Part shown: positions 32,041-44,212 of the stretch, in pieces
Numbering within the stretch: the stretch's first letter is position 1
Layout: each line of letters starts with the position of its first letter
Assembly: GCA_029378245.1 (NCBI GenBank)
Contig: JARKIF010000015.1
Span: forward strand, 1,426,001-1,490,000
Source: Roridomyces roridus
Lineage: Eukaryota; Basidiomycota; Agaricomycetes; Agaricales; Mycenaceae
Length of the DNA stretch: 64,000 nt
Direction: 5' to 3'
The notes under the pieces: model-generated
What the model was told of the DNA's origin: nothing
What the model saw: only the letters and a program-made list of their open reading frames with translations
The model's database searches: none
Position numbers and translations under genes: made by a program

Positions 32041-33109
32041 GTTGTCGGATAATCGGTATCTGGACCCGAAAGCAGGGCGCAGTCGAAGGGAAGGAGGTGG
32101 ATGAAATGTAGCAGATCAAAGAAAACAGCAGGGAAACAGCAGGCAGTGGCTGGCTGGAAAAGGCGTTGCAGCAGGTTCCGGCCGGGCAGGTTAGGGCATG
32201 AGATAGCACGAGCGCGTGTGTATCTCTACGTGGCCCGCGGTCCTAGAGCCTTTGACTTTGAGGAGAGGAGGAGGAGGCGGGGAAAGACGATGCAAATCAT
32301 TCCGTCGTGATGCAGGTCTTGTTCCGCTTACATTGTTCCCACGACAGTTTCTGATTCTCACGTCTGCTCTGTATACTAGACTGGACTGGACTGGACGGTA
32401 ACGCGGCGGCGCGGCCTACACGATTCACGGGCTCCAGGCCTTCTTCTCAAAATTATGTGCCAATTTTCACGCCAATTTCACGCAGGGTTTAACAGCAACC
32501 GGCGGAATTGAATCGGAGACCGAGAAAATTCAGGGAAAAGCACTGAATCAATGTCCTCGCCGCCTGCAGGCTCGAGGAAGCCGAACCCATCGTTAAACTA
32601 GAGGAGGACTCACTCCATCTCGATGACGAAGACCGGTACAGCATCTGCCTGCCCTCGTCCCGATTCTGCTCTGATGAAAAATTCTGCTTCGACTGCACTC
32701 CTGGTCTGGACAGCCCATCCCCCTCTTCTCACAAGCCATCGGCGTCTTTCTATTAAATCCACGAACATCCGCTCGCGGTACTTACGACTACCAGAAAGTT
32801 GAAACACTTTCTCACTGCCCTCCCCACGTCGACGGCCCCTCGCCCTGACTTGCCCACGCCCATACCCATATGCATACCCATACCCATGCTCTCCCTCCGA
32901 CAAAATCGGCGCAGACGGTCGAGCTCGAGTGCAGAGTCACGGTCAATGGGGCCGAAGCGAACGCACTGAGTCGTGCGTTAGCCAAACGTCGATGGGTGGA
33001 CGCCCAAACCATGCAGGGAAAAAAGATACGCCAGACTGCAACAGCCTACAGGCAAATCCACAAAAAGAAACGTACATTGGCATAAAACACAGTGGAATTC
33101 ACGTCTTTT
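32041..33109. other. Intergenic region upstream of the Myb gene
   Basis: Contains the Myb gene promoter and about 0.8 kb in which I see only short unlinked open frames. No recognisable gene or repeat. Confidence 0.4.
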
Positions 33110-33731
33110 CCCACTCGCGCGGATTTCAGTCGGGAACTTGAGGTGGATGGAACGTATGAGACTCTAAACCTGGGAGGACCACGGTGCGAAGAATCTATTC
33201 GGAGCGGATTCGAGGGCTTTGGCGAGGAGACGTTGTGTCGCATCACAAACGCGGTCTGAGAAGAGGGATGATTGCACATGAAGAGCCTCTTGAAACAAGG
33301 ACGTCCCATTTCGGCTATGATACTACACCGTTCCGTCAACGCGTCCATGATATTGCCCTTGGCATTCTCGCTGTGGTTGACTTGAACTTTGAAGGGTGAG
33401 AGCTACGTCAAATCCTTCGCTTTAATCAGAACGATGCAGAGTTTCTTGATGTGTTTGCCCAGGTCAGAGCTGGAGCGCAGCGCCAGAAGTTCAAGCGCTT
33501 GCAACCGACCCCGGGTTCGGAGAATGATGGTGTGATAGAGCAGGGGTGTTGCTATGCGTAGCCATGATTTGGACACGAGTAAGTACTCAGGATTGCGGAT
33601 GTCGATTCAATGGACGTAAGTAGGTGGTGTGGGGTACTGTGGTGGTCCAGGAGAACTCTTGTTCGGGAACGTCGAGGGAAACGACGTTAGAGGATCTCAT
33701 GGATTATCTCGTCAGGAATATTGCGGACCAT
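33110..33731 (-). pseudogene. F-box paralogue F0, truncated and with an early stop
   Basis: Begins MVRNIPDEIIHEIL at 33731 and hits TAA directly after it, where the intact paralogue continues SPAL. Downstream the sequence still matches the first exon of the F-box genes (for example the DNA for SKSWLRIATPLLY, and the later LRTVVLP region) but with many indels, and the rest of the gene is missing. It lies directly downstream of F2, forming the decayed end of the tandem array. Confidence 0.75.
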
Positions 33732-33914
33732 CGTCAAGTTGTGGGCCTCGGCCAGATGAGTATGAGTATGTACCAAGTATGTACCAAAAAAACCTTCATG
33801 CCCTTGAAGCTTGATGTTTCATGGCGAAGTCCTCAGAACTATGAGACCTTACAAACGGCGGTACTGTATCGAATATCCAAAATGCAACATAGTAGAACAT
33901 AGTAGAAATCCATC

Positions 33915-36900
33915 TCAGTGCCCTCGCCTTTTCCTAGTCTGAGGAACAAACACCCTTCTTGGACGGTATTTACTCTGGGGGGGTAGGGTACGTTGAATTT
34001 CAACCTAGTTTTAACCACGCGGTACGTTGAGTTTCACTGAAGCCTACGTTGATTTTCACCGGGCCTACGTTGATTTTCACCTCCAGATTACGTTGAAATC
34101 TACGTCGATAATCAACGTGATATGGCCAAAATCACTGCTCCTTCCACATGAGGTTCCCAGTTAATCTCGACGTGATTTACGTTGAATTGGGTAAAACTGC
34201 CAGCACTGCAGCACCCATATACACTCTCACTAAAGCCTCATTCGGGCAATTAAAAGGGGGAAAGAACAAGTGCATTGAATGAATATTACAGCTAAACTAA
34301 CTAGTTACAGGTGGAGGCTGACCAACCCGTATATGAAGGCGGGGCCCGCCCGCGAGGACGGACGACAGCAGTGGGGCGTGAGGAAGGCGAAAAGGCAACG
34401 GGGGAGCAAGCGGCAGCAACACCTTGAACTTGGATAGGGTACAGACTGGTGCAGATTCGGACTTGACGAACTTGACGAAGTCGAAAGCCAAAGATTTGAT
34501 GCACTTCATGAGTTGAGCGTGTGGCGAAACATCTTGCATGGGAATGGCAGAGTGAAGCAGCAGGAACGGAGGTCTTCAAATATGAGCAGCGTGCAACTTG
34601 AAGACCACGGCAGAGCAAGCTTCGAGCGGCGACGTTGGCGTTGACATGGTGGTCGGCGTGATTTGAGAAACCGTGGGGCTTGGGCTTCATTTTGCGATTC
34701 GTTGACAGCGGAAGACGGCGCGTTGTTGCTGCGTTGCGATAGCCGGTAGTAACACCGGTGAGTGGATAACGGCACCGTCACCAAGGGCCGACGGGAAGCG
34801 CGATGGGGGCGGCGGCTGCGGACGCAGAGGGTCTCTGGATGAAGGGAGTAGGCCTGGAGCGGGGGAAGGTTTTGACGGCGAGAGTGATATAGAAGCGTGG
34901 CCCTGGGGAAGGCAGACAGCCGGCGGGCGGCACGTGGTAGGCTTGAGACGTGCAGTGGTCAGCGGCCGCGGACGCAGAGAGGGTGCAGGCGGGCATGAGC
35001 ATGGGGAGCGAGCGGGAGATCTGAGACGACGTCCTGAGGGCGAGGGTGGCATTCAAGACAGTGGTCTGGGGCTCGCCGGGTCGGAGGTGAGCGGTATGAG
35101 ATCGCGTGACGGCGGTGTGGACGAGGTGGTGGCAGCTGGGGGAAGTCGAGGCTTGCGTGAGGACGTGGGCGACATGGAGGAAAGGAAGAAAAAAGAGCAA
35201 GGAAATCACGCCACGTCGCAATCAATGGCGCAATATCGGTACTCGGTCACTGATCCGGTCGGAGTTTGAAGGACTTGAGACAACCGTCGTGATCAGGTCT
35301 CCAAGGAAAATTGTGAGTTCGGTTAGGGCCCAAGATGGACACGTACCGAGTGGAGCCGAGGGCAATTGGCTTCACCTTCATTGGGTTGAAACCTGGGCAT
35401 GTTAATGAAGTGCCGTGAAATTCAACGTAGAACGGGTTGAATCAGAATTCAACGTAAATTCAACAGTGAATCAAAATCACCGGAAGTCAACGGAAGATAC
35501 GTTGATAGTTGGTATTCACCAGGAATTACGTTGAATTTCAACGTGATGCAGCTCCATAGTGTTAGCTCCAGGGCTCTGCACGAGATCAACGCCCTCCTTC
35601 TGAAACTTCTCGGCCCACTTGACGTAAGCGTGCTTGGCCATCTCTGCCCTGAAAATGAGAATGTTTAGCACACGGAAAAAGCGGAAGACCATGTATCTTA
35701 CTCCGGAAGGTTCCATTTGAACACCGGATGCTCAATTTCGCGGAGAGCAGGAAACGGCGTCCGGTCAAAGGTCGAAATGAACTTGTCCGGATGCTTGTCG
35801 CCGTTTTCGTCCGTCCTTTCCCAGGTCAGCCAAGCCAGCAGAGTGTACCGATGTACCGAGTGGGTCACTTACTGCACGCTACCGGACATGGTCCGGAACA
35901 CGATGCGCTCGAGCAAAGGGTGGTTGTCGCACTGCTTGAAGGTTTCTACTGGCGAGCGAATCTACGATGGCCAGGTCAGTCGTGTGTTAATCGAAACCAG
36001 CACATGACGAACCTGGGCACGTTGGGAAACAATCGACAGTACTTGAATGGATGGGCAACAATTCACAATGTCTGCATCGAGCGCTGCGTCTGAAACGATG
36101 AGTTTCTCGAGCTTCCCTCCATGCTTCTTGAAAAACACATGGCTATCCGAGGCATCTGAATCTTCTTCGGCTGCAAAGATAACACAGCGCAGCGACGGTA
36201 GTCTGGAATGAGCATTAGTCACATATTGATAGTTTGGAGCGGGATGTACTCCATTTGCGACAAGACCATGTAGAACGACGCGTCAGCTCGATCGATAGTC
36301 AGTTCTTCTAGAGTCGGAAACATATCGTTGAATTGCAACTCCTCCGAGGTGGTAGCAAACACCACATCCGATGACCAAGCAAGGAACCGCATCTTGTCAA
36401 GGCGAGAGAAGATGATCGGATCCACTGGCTTGCTGTCCTCGGGTTGGTCGACTCCCAGTCCCTCGAAAGTATCAAGCGTCTCCCCGCATCGCACACTCAA
36501 CTCGTCGAACAGCTTCCACGGGAGGGACAAGCGGTCTCCCAAGCTTCCGGTGAGACTACGCAGCTGAGGGAGGTGTGAGAGGAGTCTGGAAGTATCCGCC
36601 ATGTTCTTGTGCACATATTCGCGGAGGCAAAGTTGGCGGACGTGCTGCCCCAGCAAAGGGGTCTCTGCCAACTTGCGCAGCAGCGATGGCAGCTTCTCGG
36701 GTGTGTGGGTGACGGGCCGTCTGTACATGTAAGGTGTTCCTAAACGCTGTTTATCGGACATGAGGGCACGGACTCAGCTGAGGACAAAGAAGGACTGACC
36801 AGGAATCTCTTGCACACAAGCAGGGGCCTGACGCATTTTGGCGGGCGATTCATCCAATCATTGAAGTCGGTCTCTGAGTTCAAGTAAAAGTCATAGTCTT

Positions 36901-37968
36901 CGAAATCGTGGGAAGCCACGCCGTGATACCAGGCTGATATCGGCGGACGGTGATCGTTGGTGGTGTACACGAAGGAAAGGATGCGATCCCATATGTTATC
37001 CTCCAGCGCTGGGTCCGCAGCCAGTTGAAGGGGGTAGAGGAAGGTTTTTTTTGGTACCGCATCGAGCAGGCTAAATGTCGGGATTTTGAGCGAATGCAGA
37101 AAAAAGAGAAGAGGCAACGCACGTCAAATCGATGAGCGCGGCAAGCCTGGGACTCTTCCGCAACGTCTGGATCCATTCCGGTCTCAAAGCCCTCCGCGCG
37201 CGCGTTTGTGAACGGATTTCCTGCAACGAAGGTATTGTCGCGAGGGCCAATAGGTACTTGGGAATCTGATCACCAAAGAACGGGGTGGACTCTAGACCTG
37301 GAAGAATCACGGTGCGGAGATTCGGGGCTGATTTGAGCGCCTCGGCAAGGATATCGTTGTGCATAACCAACGCGCGGATTGACGGATCATGACACATTGT
37401 GAACCCGGTCTAACAAATGAATGAATAAGAACGAGACGAGTTCTAGACAACCACTTACCAGGTTCGTCCATTTCGGCATACACTCCGTCAACGCGTCCAG
37501 CATATTACGGACTGATTTTGAGATGAAACTCGGATAGTAGGCGAGGATGACACGGACGGGGTTGATCAACGACAAGCCCCTACAGATTCCCTTCGCGTTC
37601 TCGCCCTTTTTAACCTCGAGGGTGAGGCATATGTCCGTCAAATCAGCTTTAGCCAGAATCTTCTCGAGGGCGACCGTGTACCCGCCCTCGATGCGTAGTT
37701 TCTTGATGAATTTGCCCAGTTCCGGGCTGGAGTGCAGCGCGAGCTCCAGAGCCTGGACTTGACCTCGGCTCCGGAGGATGACGACGTTGTACAAGAGGGG
37801 AGTGGCCACGCGTAGCCATGATTTGGATACGAGCAGGATTGCGGAAGTCGATTCAATGGGACGGACGTAGGACGTGTGGGCCAATGTGGTAGAGAACTCT
37901 TGTTCGGGAACGTCAAGAGCAGGAGAGAGTATCTCGTGGATTATCTCGTCAGGTAGGTTGCGGACCAT
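33915..37968 (-). pseudogene. F-box protein paralogue F2, last exon split by an insertion
   Basis: Exons 37459-37968, 37123-37409, 36800-37070, 36250-36746, 36013-36202, 35873-35961, 35702-35815 and 35648 onward, with introns of 47-57 nt at the same positions as in F3. The F-box is NLPDEIIHEILSPAL; the body is leucine-rich with motifs SLQEIRS, IFSRLDKMRFL and FFKKHGGKLEKL. The last exon reads KWAEKFQKEGVDLVQSP and then runs into an element at about 35570, ending after 16 foreign residues at 35516. The rest of the original 3' end (matching the F3 tail DNA cgccttttcct...gaaacaaac) reappears at 33915-33977 on the far side. Everything before the insertion is open, so a nearly full-length protein of 696 residues with an altered tail could still be made. 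Confidence 0.75.
33978..35570. mobile_element. Insertion with subterminal TACGTTGA-type repeats, ~1.6 kb
   Basis: Bounded by the two halves of the F2 last exon. The left 130 bp holds repeated TACGTTGAATTTCA-like words (about 33989, 34022, 34045, 34066, 34088) and the right 150 bp holds the same word mostly inverted (about 35415-35545), including the near-perfect palindrome ACGTTGAATTTCAACGT at about 35528. Its exact ends fall in G-runs, so the target duplication cannot be read. Open frames inside (for example 34778-35221, minus) are Ser/Pro/His-rich and I do not recognise a transposase. Probably a nonautonomous DNA element. Confidence 0.6.
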
Positions 37969-38108
37969 GGTGGGAGTCAAGAAGTAAACGGCGTGCGGTC
38001 ACATGATTGTCACACAGCTTTACGACAAAAAGCCTTCACCTGGACATGGCGAAGTCCTGGACATGGCGCTACGAAAAAAATACATGAAAAATAAGGTAGA
38101 GATTTATC

Positions 38109-40492
38109 TCAGTCCCCACGCCTTTTACTACTCCGAGAAACAAACAGCCTTCTTGGGCGGTAATTTTCCCCGGGGCTCTGCACGAGCTCGACACCCTCCT
38201 TCTGAAACTTCTCCGCCCACTTGACGTAGGGGTGCTTGAGCATCTCTGCCCTAAACACGACAATGTTTAGCAGACAGACAAAGCGAAGGACCACGCATAC
38301 TTACTCCGCAAGGTTCCAACCGAACAACATATGCTCAATTTCGTGGAGCGAGGGGAATAGTGTCCTGTCAAAGGTCGAAAGGAACTTGTCCGGATGTTTA
38401 TCGCCGTGTTCGTCCGTCCTGTTTCCATCTCAGTCGACGGGGTAAGGCGAAAAGGACACTTACTGCACGCTACCAGACAGGGCCCGGAACACGATGCGCT
38501 CGAGCAAAGGGTGGCTGTCGCACTGCTTGAAGGTCTCTATTGGCGAGCGAATCTGCGGTAACCAGATGAGTCCTGCTTGAAACGAAGAGAGCACGTAAAC
38601 AAACCTGAAGGTGACGGTTAGAAACAATCGAGAGTACTCGAATTGAAGGGCAATAGTTGAGGATGTCTACGCCAAACACTGCGTCTGAAATGATCAGTTT
38701 CTCGAGCTTCCCTCCGTGCTTCTTGAAAAACACATGGCTACTGGAGAGCTTGTCGGCTGTAAAAATGACGCAGCGCAGCGCAGGTAGTCTGGAATGAGCA
38801 TTAGACACCATCGATACTCTCGAACGCGGACGTACTCCATTCGCGACAAGACCGTGTAGAAGGACACGTCGGCTCGACTGATCATAAGTTCCTCCAACTT
38901 GGCGAAGGCATCGGTGTTCTTCTTGGTCGTATAAAACACCACGTTCGACTCCCAAGAGAAAAACTGCATGTTGACAAGGCGAGAGAAGACGATCGGATCC
39001 ACCTGCTTGTTCCCCTCGGGTTTCTCAACTGGCAATCCCTCGAAGGTATCCAGCGTCGCCCCGCATCGCACGCTCAACTCATCGAACAGCTTCCAGGGGA
39101 GAACAAGAGGGTCGTGCTCTTCTGCGGTGAGGCTAGCCAGCCGGGGGAGGTGCGAGAGGAGTCTTGAAGTATCCGCCCTATTCTTGTGGGCCCAATCGTT
39201 AAGGCAAAGTTGGCGCACGTGCTGCCCTAGCAAAGGTTGCTCGTCAAACTTGTGCAACAGCGTTTGCAGCTTCTCCGGTGTGCTGGTCATGAGCCGTCCG
39301 TACATGTAGGGCGTTCCTAGACGCTATTTATCGGATATGAGGGTATGATCAGCTGAGGACGAAGAACAGCTGACCAGGAATCTTTTGCACACAAGGAGGG
39401 GCCTGACACGTCTTGGCGGGCGATAGATCCATTCGTTGAAGTCGTCCATCGAGTCTCCGTCAAAGTCATCATAGTCGCCACGATCGTAGGAAACCACGCC
39501 GTGATACCAGGCTGTTGGACGGCGAGCTTTGGTGGCGTACACGAAGGAAAGGACGCGATCCCATATGGCATCCTCCAGCGCTGGGTCCGCAGTGAGTTGA
39601 GGGGGGTAGATGAAGGTTTTCTTTGGCACTGCATCGAGCAACCTAAATATGAGAACCGTGAGCGAACGCACAAAAACGGAAGACGCAACGCACGTCAAAT
39701 CGATGAGCTCGGCAAGTCTGGGACTCTTTTGGAATGTTCGAATACACTGGGGCTTCATAGGCCTCCGAGCGCGCGTGTCCGAGCGAATTTCCTGCAACGA
39801 AGGAATCCCCGCAAGGGTCAAGAGGTAGTTGGGAATGTGGCCGATTACTTCGAACATGGGGGATTCTATGCCCGGGAGAACCACGGTGCGAAGATTGGGG
39901 GCCGATTTCAGCGCTCTGGCGAAGATTTCGTTGTGCGAGACTGGCAATCCCATGTCGGTGCTAGATGGGCTATGTCGCATGGTGAAGACGGTCTAGGAGA
40001 AAAGGATGAATGGATGCCAAGAGCGTAAAAAGTACCTACCAACTTCGTCCATTTCGGAATATACTCCTCCAACGCGTCCATGATACTGCGCACCGACTGG
40101 CAAATTCCCTTGACATTCTCGCCCTTGCCGAGCTCGAGGGTCAGAGCGATATCCGTCAGGTTTTTCGCTTTGGCCAGGATCTTCTCCAGGGCGACCGTGT
40201 ACCCGCCCTCGATGCGCAGCTTCTTGATAAATCTGCCCAAGTCCGAGCCCCTGGAGCGTAGCGCAAGTTCCAGGGCCTGGACTTGACCCCTGCTTCGGAG
40301 GATGACGACATTGTATAGCAAGGGAGTCGCTATGCGTAGCCAGGATTTGGACACAAGCAGGATTGCGGACGCTGATTCAAGGGGACGGACGTAGGCGGTG
40401 TGGGGGACTGTGGCGGAAAACTCTTCGTCGGGAACGTGAAGGGCAGGAGAGAGGAGTTCGTGGATTATCTCGTCAGGTAGGCTGCGGACCAT
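38109..40492 (-). CDS. F-box protein F3, intact member of the tandem array
   Basis: A 678-residue protein from exons 40040-40492, 39694-39992, 39375-39642, 38836-39323, 38605-38788, 38464-38552, 38305-38418 and 38109-38250; introns 45-54 nt and all phases agree. The N-terminal F-box is SLPDEIIHELLSPAL. The remainder is a leucine-rich body with KSAPNLRTVVLPG, GIPSLQEIRSDT, RPLLVCKRFL (a second F-box-like segment), FFKKHGGKLEKL and PLLERIVFR. Compared with F2 it lacks about 21 residues in the first exon (the GLSLINPVRV region). F-box proteins usually bring substrates to SCF ubiquitin ligases. The family is expanded here as F0, F2 and F3 in tandem plus F1 22 kb away. Confidence 0.85.
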
Positions 40493-43400
40493 GGTGGTAT
40501 TCGAGAAAGAGGGGAAGATCACATGAAGGTGACACAGCCTTAGGAACAAAAAAAAGCTGTTTCATATGGCGGCTTAGCTATGTCGCTATGAGACCTTATA
40601 AGCCCTTTTTACACTGCATCGAACTATTCCGGACCCAGTGATTCCGTCTGGCGTATTGATCGTCCAAGTCTCAGTGGCCAGTGGCCAAGGAGGTGCGGCT
40701 CTGTTCCGCTCTTTCTCGCCATCGCAGCCCGCGGCGTTCGGCATCAGCTCGTGGGCGATTTGAACGTCATTGAAGGCACAACAGCTGCCTTCTGGGGTGG
40801 CCACGGTACGGTCATAGGCACGCTGAGCAGCCGGCCGACGAAGACGAAAGAAACGACGATGATCAAGGAGGCTCGCGACGCCAGGGTCCGCTGCGCTGTC
40901 ACTGTTCCCACTCGTGTTGCGCGCTTCGACGGCGTCGTCCCTGAAAGCATCTCCTTTCCCCATCTCATGCTCTTTTGATAGCTTCGGCCGAGAAAGCCGA
41001 TCCGCCATCCTTCCCGTGCCATCCCATCTGCCCACCACGCCCCATTTCGGACTCGGCTGCACAACGACCACAGGCACTCCGCACCTCTGCCCCGGAAACA
41101 GCGCCAGCGACGTGCCACTGACTGCAGAAGCCTCGTCCATGCCAACGCCAGCGCATTCCACACCCCGGTCCTAGACTCTCCCACTCCACGACGCGTTCCG
41201 CGCTCAAGCGTGGTGCAAGGCCAGCGCATGGAGCTCCTGTGGCGTCTTTCTCTCCCACTCGTGGACGTAAAGTCACTGACCCTCGAGATCCCGAAGTGGT
41301 GTGTGGCCATGAGCGTCACGCTACCTGCGGTGAATCGAGGTAAGTCAAAGAACGGGGCGGCGAGAAGGGAGAGCAGGCGCCTGCAGCGAGAGGGAGAGTG
41401 TGAGACTCACCCGAGGAAGGAAGGAGCCTCCGCTTGCCCCAGGAAGCCGTTGGGCTGTGAAACCCGTAACGGACTTGACTCTCTCTTAGTGGTGCGTCTG
41501 TATGCGTCTGCGGCAGGTGACGACATGGGTGGCAGAAAGGATCGTGGAGGCGAGGTCGGACGGCCACGGGCAGCCGCACCAAAGAGTGGGAACCTCCGCA
41601 TCGTTGGGCTACGACTGGCCCGCACGGGAGCGGGACCTCCATCGCCCAATATGGAAGGAAGAGATGCAGGAGGCCCAGGGGGAGGCACTCGGGCCTATCC
41701 AATACAAGCAGCAGGAGAGGACGCTCTAGCGCACGCCGGTTAGGACTTCTCCCGTCCACACAAGGTCGCCTGACGCAGACCCGTCGGTGGCGGTGCTAAG
41801 AAGCGGCGGGAGCACGGTCGGTCCCGCAAAAATTCTGTCGACGTCCGCTTTCCGAGCGGCAGAAGAGGAAGCGCCCAGTGCACAATCGAGGTCCGGGCGC
41901 ATCTCCAAAACCAACTCAATCATTGGTGGCTTCCCGCTCCGCCCTGCCGTATTCCTGTGTCGGGGTCTCGGCGTTCATGATGCAGGCATCGTGACCCACC
42001 CAGGGACCGAGAAGGTGGGAATGAGAAGAGAAGCAAGGCTGTATAGACCGATACGTCGGTTCCGATGAACATTTGGGGGGAGGTGATGAACTCCGCGCGA
42101 GGCGCCGAGTCTCAGTCTGGCGGAGCCACGAGCGTGCGACACTGTTATCCTCAACAGACGAGGCGGATGATGAGGAATGGAATGCTGTTGAAGAGCGCTC
42201 TTTCCCACCACCGCGGAGGAATGAATGTCTGCATCCCGAAGACTCGGAACAGCCCAGGTGTGTTGGTGCGGCAGGAACTGGCGCATTGAAATACCCGCGC
42301 GAGGGTCAGGGGTGCAGAGGGCAACAAGCGCGGAGGGCACGCGAGTCAAGTCCGGTGAATCCGGAAGGGCGGGTAGGCAGGGAGCGTCCTCGAAATGAAT
42401 GTGTTTCTGGGGTTTGTTGACACATATTTGTTGACCGACTCCGATTCTGCTCAGACCTGCGCCCGATCGGGCGCCCGCTGGTGTAGTTCCCATGATTGAT
42501 GAATGACGATCCATAGATGAGATGGAATGGAAGGAAAGTCGAAGAAGCAATGGTGAGCACTTGGTGGTGCCAACTTGGATATTTTGCAGCTCCGTGATGA
42601 CCGACGATCCATGATTGGAGACGATGGAGAGATATGTTGGTTGTGTAGGCGACGAAAAGAGGAAACCGTGTGGCACCTGGACCGGCCTTGCTCGGCCATC
42701 GGATCCGGAGGAGTAACCTGCCACCGGTCGACAGTGCGAGCGGAGCCTCCAGCAAAGTCAAGGGGTGCTGCCATCAGCCCAGGGCTAGGGAGTAGGGACC
42801 AAAAGTTGAACACCGGGGAATCATGGGAGCCTCCAGCTTCGAGATAATCTGGATGGCGCTCAGCTGCGTTAAAATAGATGAAGAGATGTGTGTATGTACT
42901 CAATTGAAAGCTCACACGCTGATATCTTGTTGGTGGTGCCTTTTCCGATAGAAATTGAACGGATGCAAACGGGCTTTGACTGAGACTTGAGTGAGCTCGT
43001 GCTCGACAATAGGAAATAGCACAAGCCACTCACTCGCCAAAGTATCAAGCACCTCCATCGAAAATCATCAAGTTCTCCGCAACCGCGTGAAAAAGGCCCT
43101 TGTTGCGCAATCCATATGGGAGTCGTTCGTACATCGAGTCGTCCGCACGCAAGTTTGACACAAGTAGCGAGACTTGCAGCCTCTCCAAGCATGTTAGGCA
43201 GGATAGGAGTGAATTGAGATCACATCTCACCATAAACGTGCGGCAACTGAATAATTATCTTTCAGCGCCTGAAGATCTCAATATGAAGGCACGAAGGACG
43301 GGACGAGGGGGAAGGTAAGCAAGGCACGTGCCACCTGGCTAATCGGCAAAACATCACCATCGCAACGCATCAAACGGCAAACAACTTTGAACTCTTCCCT

Positions 43401-44212
43401 TACCCCCCAACGGCAACTTGAAGCAAAGCACTGGTTAGATCGTCTACTACTGACTCGGCGGTGTTCGATGCGACAGCAGACCTAGCCGAGTTAATTCACT
43501 CTGACTTCGTGCTCTCGGATGCTCTCTGTCGACGTTTTCAATCTTTTCCATCGAGGCTGATCCAAACATTGTGGGAACCCACTGGTCTGGGCACGGCGCT
43601 CGGAATCCAATGTTGTGAGCCCACAGCTTGTCTGAATACAGCTCTTTCCGTCTCCTTTCAGTGCCACCAATCCCGCCATCATCCACCTTCTTTGATGGCC
43701 AGATATTCTCCCGCTGTGTATGAATGTGTATACGGTGTAATACGGTCCCAAGACGGGCTCGGCTGCAATGCAGATACAAGACAGCGGAAGAAAGCCCTAC
43801 GTGGGTCACGACCTGCCGAAGCGCCGGCATCATCCAGACTCCAGTGGCTCGCAAAATGGTATCCATGGTCTCCCCGCCACAGATGAGCATCGCCTCCTAC
43901 CCTACAAGCTCACAGCTACAACCCAGTACTCCGAGTGCTCCGAGCGCTGTTTTAGACCAATCTTACGAACAGTGGCTCCGGCCGTTCAATCACCAATCGC
44001 TGCAGAAGCCGAATCATTATCGTCATCTGCATCGCAGGTGCTAGATGGAGTCTTGATGCGTACGGACTCAGGTGGGATCCTCCAGAACACTGTTTCAGGA
44101 AGTGCTGGCCTCATTTCTCCGGTCCCACGAAGGCGCCCAACAGACTTCCATATACGTACCCGTATAAATATCCGGTAGGTCCGCCGTGGATGACAGCTTA
44201 CCCTCCGCCCAG
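40493..44212. other. 3.7-kb region without a recognisable gene
   Basis: Several open frames of 100-190 codons on both strands (for example 40586-41161 minus, 41975-42724 minus, 43461-43886 plus), but none shows motifs, a signal peptide or a consistent splice model, and they overlap each other in opposite frames. It may be decayed mobile-element DNA. A promoter for the Zn2Cys6 gene should lie in the last few hundred bases. Confidence 0.4.

Noticed and set aside
34297..35221. Overlapping Ser/Pro-rich open frames inside the F2 insertion
   Set aside because: No transposase motif, no splice signals, and alternative frames on both strands are equally open; too weak to call a gene.
40586..41319. 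Two 191-codon minus-strand open frames
   Set aside because: They overlap in different frames and are matched by open plus-strand frames; no recognisable domain.
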